64,000 nucleotides of DNA from Nostoc sp. TCL240-02. GTDB lineage: Bacteria; Cyanobacteriota; Cyanobacteriia; Cyanobacteriales; Nostocaceae. The notes beneath the pieces were generated by a model, which saw only the letters and a program-made list of their open reading frames with translations, made no database searches and was not told the origin of the DNA. The translations under genes and the position numbers were made by a program. The stretch spans positions 3,348,501 to 3,412,500 of the forward strand of contig NZ_CP040094.1 of the NCBI RefSeq assembly GCF_013343235.1, in the 5' to 3' direction. Shown here piece by piece: positions 10,326-19,066 of this stretch (position 1 is its first letter; the number at the start of each line of letters is the position of its first letter).

Positions 10326-10411
10326 ATTAATGACAACTGAACTCTAGCCGAGTCATTAATAGGGAACACACTTAATTGCCGACAGCCTTAACCAAGGACT
10401 GTCGGTTTTTT
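10326..10411 (+). ncRNA. Candidate structured small RNA ending in a terminator
   Basis: Two stem-loops lie in the gap after the repeat gene. ATTAATGAC (10326-10334) pairs with GTCATTAAT (10352-10360). A terminator-like hairpin with a T run follows at 10379-10411. The terminator sits almost 290 bases past the end of the upstream frame, which makes an independent short transcript possible. It does not show the conserved motif of Yfr1. It could equally be the 3' end of the upstream transcript. Confidence 0.3.
10379..10411 (+). terminator. Rho-independent terminator
   Basis: CCGACAG (10379-10385) pairs with CTGTCGG (10399-10405), the stem extends inward by CCTT/AAGG with one bulged A, and six T follow immediately. 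Orientation serves + strand transcription. Confidence 0.8.
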
Positions 10412-10631
10412 ATGTCCGTATATCCTTTACCCTTTGAGAAAGGCCCCACAAATATACTTAAATAAATTTCCCCACAACTGGTTAGTAACTTGACAAATAT
10501 TTTGCCACAGCCACTACCAAATGTGGGGAGGGTACGATCAAATTGGGTATCTTATGCCTATGGAGTGCTAATATATTACACTCACTTTAGTAGACCGAAA
10601 GTATACTCCTAAAACCAGCACACACTTTGTA

Positions 10632-11117
10632 TTAAGACATCGCTTGAATGATGTAATCAAAGTATGGTGCTGCTTCAGCAGCATCTTCCGCACTCAATAA
10701 GCTAAGGGAAGCTGTTTTGAGGGAATTGATCGCTTCTACCATTCCAGGTACGGGAACGCCCAATGAATTGTACATTTCCCGCACACCAATCAAACCGATT
10801 TTTTCAATTGGCTCTTTGTCACCAGCAAGCACACCATAAGTAATTAAGCGTAAGTACCAACCAAAATCACGGATACACAGAGAGCGCTGGCGTTCTCCGT
10901 AAGCATTACCTCCGGGGGAGATAAAGTCAGGACGCTTCTGCCAAAGTTGTTTGGTTGCTTCCTGAACTATCTTTTTTTCGTTTTCGGCTAAGGTAGCCGC
11001 AATCCGCGTCCGTTGTACGCCGGTTTGCAAAAAGTCTTTGATATTTTTCAGTTCGCCACTGCTGGGATAACGCAGTTCGTCGTCAGCTTTGAGAATAACT
11101 TGGCTAATTACAGTCAT
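10632..11117 (-). CDS. apcD: Allophycocyanin B alpha-type subunit (ApcD)
   Basis: A phycobilisome core terminal emitter that passes energy to the photosystems, notably photosystem I. Started at ATG 11117 the protein is 161 residues, the standard length. It has the ApcD-type sequence [20 protein letters not shown], the conserved [17 protein letters not shown] with the phycocyanobilin-binding Cys81, and the C-terminal [18 protein letters not shown]. These set it apart from ApcA, which begins with a different SIVTKSIVNADAEARY-like sequence. A longer GTG start at 11132 is possible but does not fit the family. It is monocistronic, as apcD usually is, and divergent from the rRNA methyltransferase gene. 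Confidence 0.95.
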   Translation of the reverse strand: MTVISQVILKADDELRYPSSGELKNIKDFLQTGVQRTRIAATLAENEKKIVQEATKQLWQKRPDFISPGGNAYGERQRSLCIRDFGWYLRLITYGVLAGDKEPIEKIGLIGVREMYNSLGVPVPGMVEAINSLKTASLSLLSAEDAAEAAPYFDYIIQAMS

Positions 11118-11228
11118 GATGATTGAAATCACCTGAAATATTATCTGTTAGTTTAGCGAGTCGGAGGTACACAAGTGAAGGGATCGGAGATACTTATGTA
11201 TTGAATTTATCTATTTAGGGAGATGAAG

Positions 11229-11337
11229 AGGCAGGGGGCAGGGAGCAGGGAGCAGGGGAGGCAGGGGGAAAAGAACTATTAATTATTGCCCAGACCAATG
11301 ACCAATGACTAATGACTAATGACTAATGACCAATGAC
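11229..11337. repeat. G-rich and AATGAC(T/C) heptamer repeats upstream of rlmD
   Basis: About 11229-11268 consists of GGGAGCA/GGGGAGGCA units with five G tracts of three to five bases separated by short loops. About 11290-11337 consists of AATGACC/AATGACT heptamers (at least six). The rlmD start codon at 11333 is part of the last heptamer. Confidence 0.8.
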
Positions 11338-12739
11338 TAAAATAATTTGGCAACAGGGTGAATTAATTGAAGTGACAATCGCTAACCTGAGTGATACAGG
11401 TGATGGTGTCGGACGCGCTGATGAACGTGTTGTGTTTGTCCCAGATACTGTACCAGGCGATCGCGCCATTGTCCGCTTGGTTCATGTTAAACCAAAATAC
11501 GCCCACGGGAAGCTCCAAGAGCTATTAGAGCCATCCTCCCACCGTATCCGACCCAATTGTATTGTGGCGGACAAATGCGGTGGTTGCCAGTGGCAGCATA
11601 TTAATTATGAATACCAGCTAGTAGCCAAGCAAAATCAAGTTATCCAAGCAATAGAGCGCATTGGTGGTTTTGTCCAACCACCGGTAAATCCGGTACTCGC
11701 CGCCCCTTCTGCTTTAGGCTACCGTAATAAATCTACATATCCTTTGAGTACATCGGCAACAGGGCAGGTACAAGCTGGTTACTACCAAAAAGGTAGTCAC
11801 CAATTAATTAATTTAAATCAATGTCCAGTCCAAGATGCGCGATTAAATCCCTTACTTGCCGAAGTTAAGCAAGATATTCAACGACAAGGTTGGCAAATTT
11901 ATGACGAACAGCGCCATCAGGGAAAAATTCGCCATCTTGGTTTACGCATTGGCCGACACACTGGAGAAATGTTGTTGACTTTGGTGGTGAAAGACTGGAA
12001 TTTATCAGGAATTGAAACCCAAGCCCAGGAATGGTTAAAGCGTTATCCGCAGTTAGTGGGAGTGTCGCTCAATCGCAATGGCGATCGCACAAATGCTATA
12101 TTCGGATCAGAAACTCGTTGCATCGCTGGAGTCCCCCACCTGCGTGAAAGCTTTGCTGGACTGGAATTTCAAGTACGCCCAGATACATTTTTCCAAGTGT
12201 ATACAGAAACAGCAGAGGCACTATTGCAGATAATTCAATCAGAACTCAATCTTCAAGGGCATGAGTTGCTAGTTGATGCCTATTGTGGTATTGGGACTTT
12301 AACTTTACCCCTCGCCAAAAAAGTTCGTATTGCTACAGGATTAGAAGTGCAACCAGCAGCAGTAGAACAAGCTATTTTGAATGCTCACCGTAACGGAATT
12401 GATAATGTGACATTCCAAGTCGGGGCAGTAGAGAAATTACTTCCTAAAATGGGCACAATACCAGAAGTAGTAATACTCGATCCGCCACGTAAGGGGTGCG
12501 ATCGCGCTGTCATCGACACTTTACGGCAACTGAAACCATCTCGGATAGTTTACGTCAGCTGTAAGGTATCTACCCTCGCCCGTGACCTGAAATTGCTTTG
12601 CGAAGATGGACAATATACCATCACACGGGTACAACCTGCTGATTTTTTTCCTCAAACGGCTCATGTTGAAGCTGCCGCATTTCTTGTGCTATCACATTTG
12701 CACAAGGATAGTAATTCCTTTACAAAAACTGAAATTTGA
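11333..12739 (+). CDS. rlmD: 23S rRNA (uracil-5-)-methyltransferase, RlmD/RumA type
   Basis: Transfers a methyl group from S-adenosylmethionine to C5 of a uridine, probably in 23S rRNA. The 468-residue protein has an N-terminal TRAM-like RNA-binding region (residues 5-65), a 4Fe-4S set at Cys76, Cys82, Cys85 and Cys164, a SAM-binding motif DAYCGIGTLTLPLA (about 315-328), the DPPRKG motif (383-388) and the catalytic YVSCKVSTLARDL with Cys410. All key residues are present. Which uridine (E. coli 1939-type or another) cannot be read from sequence. The start lies within a heptamer repeat and has no clear ribosome binding site. Confidence 0.92.
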   Translation: MTKIIWQQGELIEVTIANLSDTGDGVGRADERVVFVPDTVPGDRAIVRLVHVKPKYAHGKLQELLEPSSHRIRPNCIVADKCGGCQWQHINYEYQLVAKQNQVIQAIERIGGFVQPPVNPVLAAPSALGYRNKSTYPLSTSATGQVQAGYYQKGSHQLINLNQCPVQDARLNPLLAEVKQDIQRQGWQIYDEQRHQGKIRHLGLRIGRHTGEMLLTLVVKDWNLSGIETQAQEWLKRYPQLVGVSLNRNGDRTNAIFGSETRCIAGVPHLRESFAGLEFQVRPDTFFQVYTETAEALLQIIQSELNLQGHELLVDAYCGIGTLTLPLAKKVRIATGLEVQPAAVEQAILNAHRNGIDNVTFQVGAVEKLLPKMGTIPEVVILDPPRKGCDRAVIDTLRQLKPSRIVYVSCKVSTLARDLKLLCEDGQYTITRVQPADFFPQTAHVEAAAFLVLSHLHKDSNSFTKTEI

Positions 12740-13130
12740 AAATTTTAGTCTAGTGCATACTAAAGATGCTAAAATTGAATTAAGCTGAAAATAAAAATTC
12801 CTTTTCGTTTAAATAAATTCAAGTTGCATAGTTTCTTAGAAATATGAATTGGATTGTGTAAATGACAAATCGGCAATTAACTAGAGTATCCCAATACTCG
12901 GTCAAATTACTAGCATCTTTTTAAGTTGCTAACATCATTATCAAAACTATTGCAGCCGTTATATATCCAAACAATCTCAACTCATACTATAGGGCTAATG
13001 CTCCCTAGCATTTTCAAAATTTAGTTTTAAAGACGCAAGTTTGAAGGCAGCATGACCACCTCAAGTTTTATCAGGGTGCCTGTAATAGCAAACTGATGTC
13101 TAGCTAACTGAAAGCTATGGGGTTTCTCTT
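12740..13130. other. Gene-free stretch after rlmD
   Basis: About 390 AT-rich bases. No protein-like frame, RNA gene or repeat was recognised. It should contain the promoter of the downstream anti-sigma-like gene. Confidence 0.5.
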
Positions 13131-13580
13131 GTGATTACAATTTCACTCCGTCCAGTTGCACGTTATTGGGGCACTATTAGTTTTGCCTCAACCCTCTACC
13201 TTTGTCCAATCTTAGATTTACTGTTGGCAGAAATTCCAGCCAAATTACAAGCAGAACTGCGGCTAGGACTTCAAGAAGCCCTAGTAAATGCAGCTAAACA
13301 TGGTAATAATCTCGATCCAAGTAAAACAGTTCTAGTCCGTTTTTCCTTAATTGATAATCAATATTGGTGGATAATATCAGACCAGGGTAGTGGCTTTACT
13401 CCTTCATCTGTTATTGAAGAAGAGCCAACAGACTATTTACCACCAGATGAATCAGAAAGTGGTCGTGGTTTATGTCTTCTGCACCAAATTTTTGATCAGG
13501 TAGAGTGGAACCGCAAAGGCACAGAATTAAGGCTTTGTAAACAAATGGAAACTCGCCGGGGACTATCTCTGCGACGATAA
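13131..13580 (+). CDS. Anti-sigma-factor / serine kinase-like ATPase (RsbW family)
   Basis: A 149-residue HATPase_c protein without a dimerisation or sensor domain, as in RsbW/SpoIIAB-type regulators that bind sigma factors or anti-sigma antagonists. The N box is LGLQEALVNAAKHGN (Glu49, Asn53), the G1 box SDQGSGF (about 83-89) and the G2 box SGRGLCLL (110-117). Translation starts at GTG 13131; there is no good ribosome binding site. It stands alone, so its partner sigma factor or antagonist cannot be inferred from context. Confidence 0.85.
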   Translation: MITISLRPVARYWGTISFASTLYLCPILDLLLAEIPAKLQAELRLGLQEALVNAAKHGNNLDPSKTVLVRFSLIDNQYWWIISDQGSGFTPSSVIEEEPTDYLPPDESESGRGLCLLHQIFDQVEWNRKGTELRLCKQMETRRGLSLRR

Positions 13581-13723
13581 AAGGGCAGTGGGGAAAGTTA
13601 TTAATTGATTGTTTTTTACTAACTATTCTCTATTCTTTACTTCCCATGAGGCAGTAGGGAATTGTGAGTTGGGAATGGGGAAAGTTATTATTTGATGGAT
13701 TTTTATTCCCCATTCCCTATTGT

Positions 13724-13999
13724 CTACTTACCGTGAGTTGGACAGGGAGGCGCGGAAATGGAGCGATCTAACCAACCAATTGCCTGTTCTAATCTAGCTT
13801 GAGCTTCTTGTGGCTGATTCTTTAAAAGATACACAATTGCTGCTGCCACTTGTTCATTAGCGCGGGAATTGCGGTTAGACTTGAGGCGATGCCAATCGTT
13901 AGGGGAAATACTCAGTCTTTCCATGAGGGCTTGAGCTAGTTCCAGAGTACTAAGTTCATTCAGTTGACTGGTTTTCGGCAGCTGGGTAGATTGGGACAT
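13724..13999 (-). CDS. Small conserved-looking cyanobacterial protein
   Basis: The protein is 91 residues from ATG 13999 (MSQSTQLPKTSQLNELSTLE). It is helical and soluble: LELAQALMERLSISPNDWHRLKSN, then NEQVAAAIVYLLKNQPQEAQARLEQAIGWLDRSI, and a Cys-His tail (PPCPTHGK). I believe it is of a type restricted to cyanobacteria but cannot name its family with certainty. It is divergent from the coiled-coil/asnS pair, with a gap of about 45 bases. No function is proposed. Confidence 0.7.
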   Translation of the reverse strand: MSQSTQLPKTSQLNELSTLELAQALMERLSISPNDWHRLKSNRNSRANEQVAAAIVYLLKNQPQEAQARLEQAIGWLDRSISAPPCPTHGK

Positions 14000-14043
14000 A
14001 ACTATTGGCACGTTTGCATTTACTTCTACTTTACTACTTGTAA

Positions 14044-14406
14044 ATGAAGCCGTCTAAACAATCACAACCGTCAGGGGAAAATCCAGAACCAGATTTTGAA
14101 CAAGAACTAGAGGAAGTAGAGCGATCGCTCCTATCCTTAAAAGAACGTTACGATCAAGTGCAACGCGATCGCCAACAACAGGCACAATGGCAACAGCGCC
14201 GCGATCAACTAAAGCACAATAAATCTCAGACACCAGAAATCAAAGCAGAGTTGAGGCAAATTCAACAGCAGTTGGAAAAGCTAGAACTAAACTTAGAAAG
14301 CCAGTTATTTTCTTGGCGTAGCCTGAAAAAACCTTTCTGGCAAGTCGTCCGCTTTGGTGGAATGGGCGTTATCATAGGCTGGATATTAAAGTCTTATGCT
14401 GGGTAA
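14044..14406 (+). CDS. Coiled-coil protein with C-terminal membrane segment
   Basis: A 120-residue protein of unknown function. It begins with an acidic, Gln-rich stretch and runs into a coiled coil rich in Glu, Lys and Gln (about residues 18-90, [20 protein letters not shown] and [18 protein letters not shown]). A short C-terminal hydrophobic helix ([12 protein letters not shown], about 105-116) could anchor it in a membrane. Its stop is followed after two bases by the asnS start codon, so the two are almost certainly translated from one message. Confidence 0.75.
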   Translation: MKPSKQSQPSGENPEPDFEQELEEVERSLLSLKERYDQVQRDRQQQAQWQQRRDQLKHNKSQTPEIKAELRQIQQQLEKLELNLESQLFSWRSLKKPFWQVVRFGGMGVIIGWILKSYAG

Positions 14407-14408
14407 AT

Positions 14409-15800
14409 ATGGTAAATCGACGGATTGCAGAAATATTGCGAAGTGGCCAACCTGATGAGTCTCTCCTAGTTCAAGGCTGGGTGCGGACGAAACGCGAGTC
14501 CAAAGGGTTTGCTTTTATTGAAGTCAATGACGGCTCATCACTAGCTAATTTGCAAGCCGTCATCAATCAAGATTTGCCAGATTACGAAGCTATCTTAAAA
14601 AAACTGAATACAGGTGCGGCTGTCGAGGTGACAGGGGTACTAGTGGCTTCTCTTGGTAAAGGACAACGGATTGAGTTAAAAGCCGAGTCTGTGAAAGTTT
14701 ACGGCGAAGCTGATCCCGATACATATCCCCTGCAAAAGAAACGTCATTCCTTTGAGTTTCTGCGAACCATTGGACATTTGCGATCGCGGACTAATTCTTT
14801 TGGTGCAGTTTTCCGCGTCAGAAATGCTTGTTCGACAGCAATTCACCAATTCTTCCAACAAAGAGGCTTTTTGTGGGTACACACACCGATCATCACTGCT
14901 AGCGACTGCGAAGGCGCAGGTGAACTGTTTAGCGTTACCAGTTTAGATTTAAAGAATATTCCTCGCACAGAAAATCAAGCAGTAGATTACAGCCAAGACT
15001 TTTTTGCGAAACCCACATATTTAACAGTTAGCGGCCAGTTGGAAGCGGAAGTAATGGCGATGGCGTTTAGCAACGTCTACACCTTTGGCCCTACCTTCCG
15101 TGCAGAAAATTCCAACACCTCGCGCCACCTAGCAGAATTTTGGATGGTTGAGCCGGAAATGGCTTTTTGTGACTTAGAAGGCGATATGGATTTAGCTGAG
15201 GCGTTTCTCAAACACATTTTTAAATATGTGTTGGAAACTTGCCCAGAAGACATGGAATTTTTCAATGAACGCATTGACAAGTCTGTGTTAGCAACAGCCG
15301 AAAATATTGTGAATAATCAATTTGAACGCTTAACTTATACAGAAGCCATCAAACTTTTAGAAAAAGCTGATGTTAAATTTGAATATCCTGTGAGTTGGGG
15401 TTTAGATTTACAATCAGAACACGAACGCTACTTGGCTGAACAACAGTTTAAAAAGCCAGTAATTGTTACAGATTATCCAGCGCAAATCAAAGCATTTTAT
15501 ATGCGTTTAAACGACGATGAAAAAACCGTCCGCGCAATGGATATTCTCGCACCCAAAATTGGCGAGATTGTAGGTGGTTCTCAGCGTGAAGAACGCCTAG
15601 AAGTTTTAGAACGCCGCGTGTTAGCGCAAGGATTAAAGCCAGAAGAATTGTGGTGGTATCTTGATTTACGTCGTTATGGTACTGTTCCCCACGCTGGCTT
15701 CGGACTAGGTTTTGAACGACTTGTGCAATTTATGACGGGTATGGGAAACATCCGCGATGTGATTCCTTTTCCGCGTACGCCACAAAGTGCTGAATTTTAG
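14409..15800 (+). CDS. asnS: Asparaginyl-tRNA synthetase
   Basis: Charges tRNA-Asn in the cytoplasm. The 463-residue class IIb synthetase has an N-terminal OB-fold anticodon-binding domain ([20 protein letters not shown], about residues 22-41), motif 2 with [21 protein letters not shown] and motif 3 [12 protein letters not shown] near the C-terminus, ending [10 protein letters not shown] as in AsnRS. The length is normal. Translation is probably coupled to the coiled-coil gene ahead of it. Confidence 0.97.
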   Translation: MVNRRIAEILRSGQPDESLLVQGWVRTKRESKGFAFIEVNDGSSLANLQAVINQDLPDYEAILKKLNTGAAVEVTGVLVASLGKGQRIELKAESVKVYGEADPDTYPLQKKRHSFEFLRTIGHLRSRTNSFGAVFRVRNACSTAIHQFFQQRGFLWVHTPIITASDCEGAGELFSVTSLDLKNIPRTENQAVDYSQDFFAKPTYLTVSGQLEAEVMAMAFSNVYTFGPTFRAENSNTSRHLAEFWMVEPEMAFCDLEGDMDLAEAFLKHIFKYVLETCPEDMEFFNERIDKSVLATAENIVNNQFERLTYTEAIKLLEKADVKFEYPVSWGLDLQSEHERYLAEQQFKKPVIVTDYPAQIKAFYMRLNDDEKTVRAMDILAPKIGEIVGGSQREERLEVLERRVLAQGLKPEELWWYLDLRRYGTVPHAGFGLGFERLVQFMTGMGNIRDVIPFPRTPQSAEF

Positions 15801-15832
15801 TTTAAATTGTAGACCTGGCCACTTATTAATCC

Positions 15833-15931
15833 AATACAGTTCAGATAAGACCAAAAGACTTGTAGAGACGGCGATTTATCGCCTCTCAAAACCCACAATT
15901 TTGTACAAGTAGCGCTTAACCCAAGCGTATT
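15833..15931. mobile_element. Degenerate MITE-like element, copy 1
   Basis: The left end AATACAGTTCAGATAAG and right end CTTAACCCAAGCGTATT are imperfect terminal inverted repeats. Between them is GAGACGGCGATTTATCGCC, the core found in the copy at 24494-24626. It encodes nothing and lies 30 bases past the asnS stop. Confidence 0.65.
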
Positions 15932-16035
15932 AATTTATAATCGCCATGTTTTTAGATTTTGGAGATCAACAAAAATCCAGTTAAAAACATTTATCATCAA
16001 CTTAAAAGACCAAACAATTGGCAAAATCTGGCAAA

Positions 16036-16191
16036 ATGCCAGAATCTTTAGGGCGAGTAGTTTTGGATGAAAAAGCCTACACCATAAAATATGAAGTTGT
16101 AGTGGAGAAAATTAAGCGATCGCTCCTAGTTTGGAGAGTTTCTCCATCTACAACTGGCAAAGCTATCTTAACCTTGCAGATTCACATTTAA
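16036..16191 (+). CDS. Possible 51-residue protein or gene remnant
   Basis: An ATG-started frame reads MPESLGRVVLDEKAYTIKYE and on to WRVSPSTTGKAILTLQIHI. The alternating hydrophobic pattern suggests beta strands, and a neighbouring upstream frame (INLKDQTIGKIWQNARIF) also looks protein-like, so this could be a frameshifted relic. No ribosome binding site is seen and I do not recognise the family. Confidence 0.25.
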   Translation: MPESLGRVVLDEKAYTIKYEVVVEKIKRSLLVWRVSPSTTGKAILTLQIHI

Positions 16192-16221
16192 CTTGTAGAT
16201 ACAGGCAATTTTGCCTCTCTA

Positions 16222-16686
16222 TCAATTGTTAGACGTGTTAGGCGTTTTAACCTGACGTGCCATGTCTAAGTAAGCACTCATATTAGCACCTGGACGACGA
16301 CGACCATTAGAGCTAGTAGTCGAAGGAGCAAGATATTTTGGTGCAAAGGTAGTTTCAGCAGGTGTTTTTGGGCTAACGGTGGCAGCTGCTTTAGCGGGTT
16401 CAGCTTTGATAGCTTTACCATTCTGAGATGCTTCTACTTTGGTATTTGTTGCAGTTGTGGTTGCTTTAGCAGTCTGAGGTTCAGAGCTTTTTGCAGCCGC
16501 AGATACTGCTGGTGCCGTAGCCTTTTTACCGTTTGATGCTGCTGGTTTCGATTGACTGGTTGCTTCGTCCAGTTCTAAAAAGTAACCATTGCTTTGTTTT
16601 TTACCAGGTAACAACCCAGTCACGAAACCAAGAATCCCAGTCACGAAACCGAGAATCCCTGAAATTAACTTTTTGATAAAATCCAT
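16222..16686 (-). CDS. Ala/Thr/Lys-rich protein with amphipathic N-terminus
   Basis: A 154-residue protein of unknown function. The N-terminus repeats GILGFVT twice (about residues 10-23), encoded by a 21-bp repeat, and could form a membrane-binding helix. The middle (about 35-130) is low-complexity and probably disordered. A conserved-looking tail RRRPGANMSAYLDMARQVKT follows. An AGGAGTAATTGTA leader gives a good ribosome binding site before ATG 16686. The layout suggests a small adaptor held at a membrane with a C-terminal binding motif, but this is inference only. Confidence 0.7.
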   Translation of the reverse strand: MDFIKKLISGILGFVTGILGFVTGLLPGKKQSNGYFLELDEATSQSKPAASNGKKATAPAVSAAAKSSEPQTAKATTTATNTKVEASQNGKAIKAEPAKAAATVSPKTPAETTFAPKYLAPSTTSSNGRRRPGANMSAYLDMARQVKTPNTSNN

Positions 16687-17086
16687 TACAATTACTCCTG
16701 CCTTGTATATTTGGAACTCGACCGTAATTGTTAAAAATTACGAAAAAATGTAACATTTTTTGCTTTGGTGTCAACTCGTTCTGCTGACAACCCTTATAGA
16801 TTTGTGCTTAATCAACATTGTAGTAAAACTATAGGGCAAATGTTCTTTATGCAAGCACTTGCGACCTTCATACACCGAGAACTAATTATTAAATTTTACT
16901 GTAACTAAGAGCAAGATTCTGAAAGCAAGCTTTATAAAAATTAACACTTCTTCGTTTGAAAATTATTGATTGGAAAAAAGCAAGCGGTTTACTTTTAACC
17001 AGTGGCAGGAGTGTCATAGATTGTTCGCAGATAGTAACAGCACTCAGTTACATTTTGTACAGACTTCATTTAGTCAGATGTGAGAG
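16687..17086. other. Divergent intergenic region
   Basis: Four hundred bases between two divergent genes with no recognisable gene or repeat. Both promoters must lie here; none was clear enough to mark. Confidence 0.5.
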
Positions 17087-17719
17087 ATGAATACTGAAAA
17101 TCAGCAGCGCAATCCTGTGCTATTGGTACACGGCATTGACGATACGGGGTTAGTTTTCTATAAAATGGCAGGGCACTTAGCATTACAAGGCTGGTCTGTA
17201 TATTCTCTGGATCTGGTTCCTAATAATGGTGATATGGGCCTTGATAAATTGGCAAAGCAGGTAGCCGATTATGTTACAGTCACCTTTGCACCAGAACAAG
17301 AGCTAGATTTAATAGGCTTCAGTATGGGAGGAATTGTCAGCCGTTACTATATCCAGCGATTGGGAGGAATTAACCGTATTCAGAGATTTATTACGATCTC
17401 TTCACCCCATAATGGAACTGTTGTTGCTTATGGTTCCCAGCGTCCTGGTTGCGTACAAATGCGCCCCGGCAGTATTTTTCTTAAGGATTTAAATTCTGAT
17501 GCTGTAATATTGGAGCAATTAGATTTTACATCGATCTGGACACCTTATGATTTGATGATTGTCCCAGCGAATAGTTCACAAATGCCCGTAGGAAGCGAAG
17601 TCATATTACCAGTTGCCCTACACCCTTGGATGCTAACAGACCCAAGGAGTTTAGCAGCAGTAAAAGCAGCTTTAACAAAGCCTATTAAGCTGCCCTTCCT
17701 TAAGAAAGCATCCAGTTAG
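17087..17719 (+). CDS. Lipase-like alpha/beta hydrolase
   Basis: A 210-residue hydrolase of the triacylglycerol lipase (LipA/EstA-like) type. NPVLLVHGIDDTG carries the oxyanion-hole HG. GFSMGG (nucleophile elbow GxSxG) contains the catalytic Ser. TPYDLMIVPANSS probably carries the acid residue, and ALHPWMLTDPRSL the catalytic His. There is no signal peptide, so an intracellular or membrane-associated esterase is more likely than a secreted one. The substrate is unknown. Confidence 0.85.
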   Translation: MNTENQQRNPVLLVHGIDDTGLVFYKMAGHLALQGWSVYSLDLVPNNGDMGLDKLAKQVADYVTVTFAPEQELDLIGFSMGGIVSRYYIQRLGGINRIQRFITISSPHNGTVVAYGSQRPGCVQMRPGSIFLKDLNSDAVILEQLDFTSIWTPYDLMIVPANSSQMPVGSEVILPVALHPWMLTDPRSLAAVKAALTKPIKLPFLKKASS

Positions 17720-17891
17720 TAAGCTGTTAAGCATTTAATTTACACATTGAGACCGCAGGGGGGCAGGCAGCAAGGGAGAGGATTTACAGCTTTTATTACT
17801 ATGAAAATAGTGCAATTTAATGGACGATTAGTTTAGCCAAGATATTTACCACCCTGAATCTATTCATCTTTAATTACGAATTACGAATTAC

Positions 17892-18323
17892 TTAAGTTCT
17901 ATCGCCAATTTGCGTATGTTCGTAACTCCCAAAAATCGCCTCTGAGTGACGATAATACTTGAATTCCATAAGGTTATAAAAAGGATCTTCTAAAAAGAAA
18001 GTGCGATGTTCAAGAGGAGAACCGACAAAGCGATTTTTGGTTTCTTCACGAAAAAGTAGCTGTTGTTGTTGTGCCCTTTCTAGTAAGTCTTGCCAGTCAC
18101 GTTCTTGGGTAAAAATTAGTCCAAAGTGTCTGGGATATATACTATGTTGCGGTATCAACGGTTCTTTGGTTATGTGAGCTACTAGTTGATGACCATAGAG
18201 ATTTAGAATCAGCGCGTGATGGTTTTCACGACCAGGAATACAGCCCAAGCCATCCACATAATATGCTTTTGTTTGGGCAATGTCAGTCACAGGGAAAGCA
18301 AGATGGAATAAAGTTTGGCTCAT
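17892..18323 (-). CDS. VOC-superfamily (glyoxalase/dioxygenase-like) protein
   Basis: A 143-residue single-chain VOC protein with two beta-alpha-beta-beta-beta halves. LFHLAFPVTDIAQTKAYYVD opens the first, and HFGLIFTQERDWQDLLERA begins the second, ending in FLEDPFYNLMEFKYY. His8, His66 and Glu in the LMEFK segment are in positions that bind metal in this fold. It resembles small glyoxalase I-like or extradiol-dioxygenase-like proteins, but its substrate cannot be told. It converges with the lipase gene, sharing no operon. Confidence 0.85.
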   Translation of the reverse strand: MSQTLFHLAFPVTDIAQTKAYYVDGLGCIPGRENHHALILNLYGHQLVAHITKEPLIPQHSIYPRHFGLIFTQERDWQDLLERAQQQQLLFREETKNRFVGSPLEHRTFFLEDPFYNLMEFKYYRHSEAIFGSYEHTQIGDRT

Positions 18324-19066
18324 AGCTTTTGGGAAAGATATTAGTAGTTGATGCTATTTACAATTTATTATTCTGTTAAGTTTTGATTGTCGTCAACTTG
18401 AACACAGTTTTAGCTGACAATAATTTATATACTTGATCCTTATAAAGAAAACTAGGGACTGAGTACCATTCAGTCACTGCAATTTGTGGCTAAAGACTTC
18501 GCCCTACATTTACATAATTTACACTTAATTCTTTAGGTGACTCCTTTCTCTTGTGCAGGTATACTAATTTATGTTTGCCTGGGCAGACACTCAGTAACGT
18601 AGATTTCAGAGCTGACAACTTTATGATAGATGGTGTGTTGAGAACTTAATGCACCATAATAAAGTGCTTTGGATCAGTTACTAGAAGAGTCCACCCCAAT
18701 ACTGCTCGGGTTTTGGATTTTTAACTCGGAATTGGGTTTTGGGAAAAAGTTAAAGGTTAAAGGTTAAAGGTTTTTTCTTTTCCCTTCCCCCTTCCCCTTT
18801 TCCCCTGAACCTACAAGTATTGAAGTCTACCTAACTAAACAAAATTTTTGCATTTTGTTTAATCCACCTTCTTTAATAAATATTGCAGTGTATGTGTAAG
18901 ACGTTGTTTGTAGTTTTACACTCAGCTTTGAGAGTGTTCCGATGCAATTTAGTTAACAATACAAACATATTACTTTAACTGGAGAGGTTTCAGGAACTAA
19001 GCACTAAACATGACAAATTCGTTATTCTGTTCATGTTAAGACAAAATTACTCATGATTAATTGCTG
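18324..19066. other. Long gene-free stretch with short repeats
   Basis: About 740 bases without a recognisable gene. TTAAAGG is repeated three times head to tail at about 18750-18770 and is followed by a T/C-rich tract. The remainder is AT-rich and should contain the promoter of the DUF92 gene. Confidence 0.55.
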
